Of a DNA stretch of 6,969 nt, positions 5,619-6,969 are shown piece by piece. A program made the translations under genes and the position numbers. The DNA lies in the NCBI GenBank assembly GCA_002068815.1, contig MWAC01000134.1, forward strand, positions 1 to 6,969, in the 5' to 3' direction. The notes under the pieces are model-generated. The model was not told the origin of the DNA, made no database searches, and worked only from the letters and a program-made list of their open reading frames with translations. This DNA is from Firmicutes bacterium ADurb.Bin467 (GTDB lineage: Bacteria > Bacillota > Clostridia > Christensenellales > Aristaeellaceae). Position 1 is the first letter of the stretch. Each line of letters begins with the position of its first letter.

Positions 5619-6362
5619 TCAGAGCACGCTCGCCAGGAACTCCTTGAGCCGGGGATGCTTCGGATTGACGAGCACGTCCTGCGGGGGACCCTCCTCGGCG
5701 ATGACGCCGTTGTCCATGAACACGACGTTGTCGGCGACGGTCCTCGCAAAGCCCATCTCGTGCGTGACGACGAGCATCGTGAGCCCGCTCTTCGCCAAAT
5801 CCTGCATGACGGTGAGCACCTCGCCGACCATCTCGGGGTCGAGCGCGGAGGTCGGCTCGTCGAACAGCAGCACCTCGGGGTCCATCGAGAGCGCGCGCGC
5901 GATCGCGACGCGCTGCTTCTGCCCGCCGGAGAGCTGCCTCGGCTTCGCGCCTGTGTACCGCTCCATGCCGACCTTCTTGAGGTACTTCATCGCGTTTTCC
6001 TCCGCCTCGGCGGGCTTTCGCCCGAGCACCTTCATCTGCCCCACCATGCAGTTTTTGAGCGCCGTCATGTTGTAGAACAGGTTGAACTGCTGGAAGATCA
6101 TGCCGACGCGCGCGTTGTACTCGGCGAGGGACATGGCGCCCGACTGTATGTCCTTCCCGTGAAAGCGTATCTCGCCGGCGTCCGGGAGCTCGAGCAGGTT
6201 GATGCAGCGAAGCAGCGTGCTCTTTCCGGAGCCGGACGAGCCGATGATGCAAGTCACCTCGCCCTTCCTCGCGGCGAAGTCGATGTCCTTGAGCACCGGG
6301 TTGTTCCCGAACGACTTTCGCAGGTGGACGACTTCGATGACGTTTCCGTTGCCGTTTTCCAT
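5619..6362 (-). CDS. glnQ: Polar amino acid ABC transporter ATP-binding protein (GlnQ type)
   Basis: The cytoplasmic ATPase that powers uptake of a polar amino acid by a PAAT-family importer. The 247-residue product is full length. Motifs in order: Walker [10 protein letters not shown] (41-49), Q-loop IFQQF with Q91, ABC signature LSGGQ (144-148), Walker B LLFDEP (165-170, catalytic E169), D-loop SALD (172-175), and switch H201 in VTHEM. The stretch [15 protein letters not shown] is typical of GlnQ/HisP/ArtP proteins, and the whole is closest in feel to clostridial GlnQ proteins. ATG 6360-6362 follows AGGAGG by 8 nt and lies 3 nt after the permease stop, so the two are co-translated. Which amino acid is carried cannot be read from the ATPase. 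Confidence 0.96.
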   Translation of the reverse strand: MENGNGNVIEVVHLRKSFGNNPVLKDIDFAARKGEVTCIIGSSGSGKSTLLRCINLLELPDAGEIRFHGKDIQSGAMSLAEYNARVGMIFQQFNLFYNMTALKNCMVGQMKVLGRKPAEAEENAMKYLKKVGMERYTGAKPRQLSGGQKQRVAIARALSMDPEVLLFDEPTSALDPEMVGEVLTVMQDLAKSGLTMLVVTHEMGFARTVADNVVFMDNGVIAEEGPPQDVLVNPKHPRLKEFLASVL

Positions 6363-6365
6363 ACG

Positions 6366-6969
6366 CTAGTCCTCCTTCCTGACGGGGATCGCCGCGCGGC
6401 TGTCGGTCTGCGAGCCGTGGATCGTGTAGTTCTCCGGCCCGTCCATCTTGCGCTCGATAAAGCGCAGAAGCCGCGTGACGGTGAACGTCAGCGCGAGGTA
6501 GATCAGCGCGACGATGAAGAACACCTCGAAGTACTTGTAGTAAGTGCCGGTCGCGGACTTCGCCTGGAAGTACAGTTCCGTCACCGAGATGACGTTCAGT
6601 ACGCTCGAGTCCTTGATGTTGACGACGAACTCGTTGCCGATCGAGGGCATGATGTTGCGGATCGCCTGCGGGAGCACGACCGAGGTCATCGTCTGCCAGT
6701 GCGTCATGCCGATCGAGCGCGCGGCCTCGGTCTGGCCGCGGTCGATCGAGATGATGCCGCCGCGCACGATCTCGGCCATGTAGGCGCCGGTATTGATCGA
6801 CACGATGAAGATCGCCGCGACGAACCGGGGCATGTCGAGGCCCAGATACTGCAGAGCGCCGTAGTAGATGACCATCGCCTGCACGATCATGGGTGTGCCG
6901 CGAAAGATTTCAATGTACGCGCCCAGCAGGCCGTGGGAAAAGCGGATCAACGCGCGCCGCATGAAACCC
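6366..6969 (-). CDS. Polar amino acid ABC transporter permease (HisM/GlnP family), 5' end cut by window edge
   Basis: The membrane subunit of a polar amino acid importer. The frame stays open to the right edge, with at least Gly-Phe encoded before the first visible Met (6960-6962), so the N-terminus and first membrane helix are missing. Numbering from that Met, AYIEIFRGTPMIVQ (15-28) is the conserved HisM/GlnP segment before a helix at about 25-40. Further hydrophobic stretches lie at about 46-65 and 145-166. The EAA loop that docks on the ATPase is EAARSIG (79-85) through VVLPQAIRNIMPSIGNE (95-111). Family proteins are about 215-240 residues, and 198 complete codons from this Met are visible plus the edge residues. 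The C-terminal tail after residue 175 is hydrophilic and variable. The glnQ gene follows after 3 nt. The binding protein gene is not in the window. Confidence 0.95.
   Translation of the reverse strand, partial: GFMRRALIRFSHGLLGAYIEIFRGTPMIVQAMVIYYGALQYLGLDMPRFVAAIFIVSINTGAYMAEIVRGGIISIDRGQTEAARSIGMTHWQTMTSVVLPQAIRNIMPSIGNEFVVNIKDSSVLNVISVTELYFQAKSATGTYYKYFEVFFIVALIYLALTFTVTRLLRFIERKMDGPENYTIHGSQTDSRAAIPVRKED
6371..6377 (-). promoter_or_regulatory. Shine-Dalgarno site of glnQ
   Basis: AAGGAGG on the minus strand, 8 nt before ATG 6360-6362 and located inside the last codons of the permease gene, which indicates co-transcription and likely coupled translation. Confidence 0.75.

Noticed and set aside
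5366..5749. A 127-codon minus-strand frame bridging the end of glnQ and the mdh upstream region.
   Set aside because: It overlaps glnQ out of frame and crosses the hairpin and promoter. It has no suitable ribosome binding site or recognisable motif.
1..6969. CRISPR arrays, insertion sequences, tRNA or rRNA genes, phage or defence genes.
   Set aside because: No direct repeat array, transposase motif, terminal inverted repeat pair, tRNA-like cloverleaf or rRNA segment was seen. The window is nearly filled with metabolic and transport genes.

Overview
The window holds seven protein-coding genes, all on the minus strand, so it reads from the right end to the left. Base composition is GC-rich, and genes are tightly packed with good Shine-Dalgarno sites. 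No RNA genes, insertion sequences or CRISPR repeats are visible. HdrA/HdrB/HdrC-type proteins point to a strict anaerobe. The polar amino acid ABC transporter and the LDH-type malate dehydrogenase resemble those of Clostridia-like Bacillota. I infer a high-GC anaerobic bacterium, probably of that group; this rests on remembered family resemblance, not a search.

Right block (about 5619-6969): the C-terminal part of an amino acid ABC permease, cut by the window edge, then a complete GlnQ-type ATPase 3 nt downstream. The substrate-binding protein is presumably off the right edge.

Intergenic region (5370-5618, 249 nt): a 16-bp hairpin, several short palindromes, a sigma-A-type promoter (TTGACC, 18 nt, TACAAT), a second perfect TATAAT box nearer the gene, and the mdh ribosome binding site. 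This looks like the control region of the left block.

Left block (1-5369): mdh, fumC, hdrB, hdrC, hdrA, probably one operon. mdh-fumC are 12 nt apart, hdrB-hdrC overlap as ATGA, and hdrC-hdrA are 15 nt apart. The 84-nt fumC-hdrB gap contains a perfect 10-bp stem-loop. MDH and fumarase interconvert oxaloacetate, malate and fumarate. HdrABC is a soluble flavin/iron-sulfur electron-transfer module that bifurcates or confurcates electrons in known relatives. hdrA runs off the left edge with 589 codons visible, so it lacks a stop codon here and a simple ORF scan misses it.

The most interesting point is the combination: a C4-dicarboxylate pair placed directly ahead of a complete-looking HdrBCA module. 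It suggests, without proving, coupling of malate/fumarate metabolism to flavin-based electron transfer. A second point is that the MDH has an LDH-like body but carries the arginine diagnostic of malate/oxaloacetate specificity.
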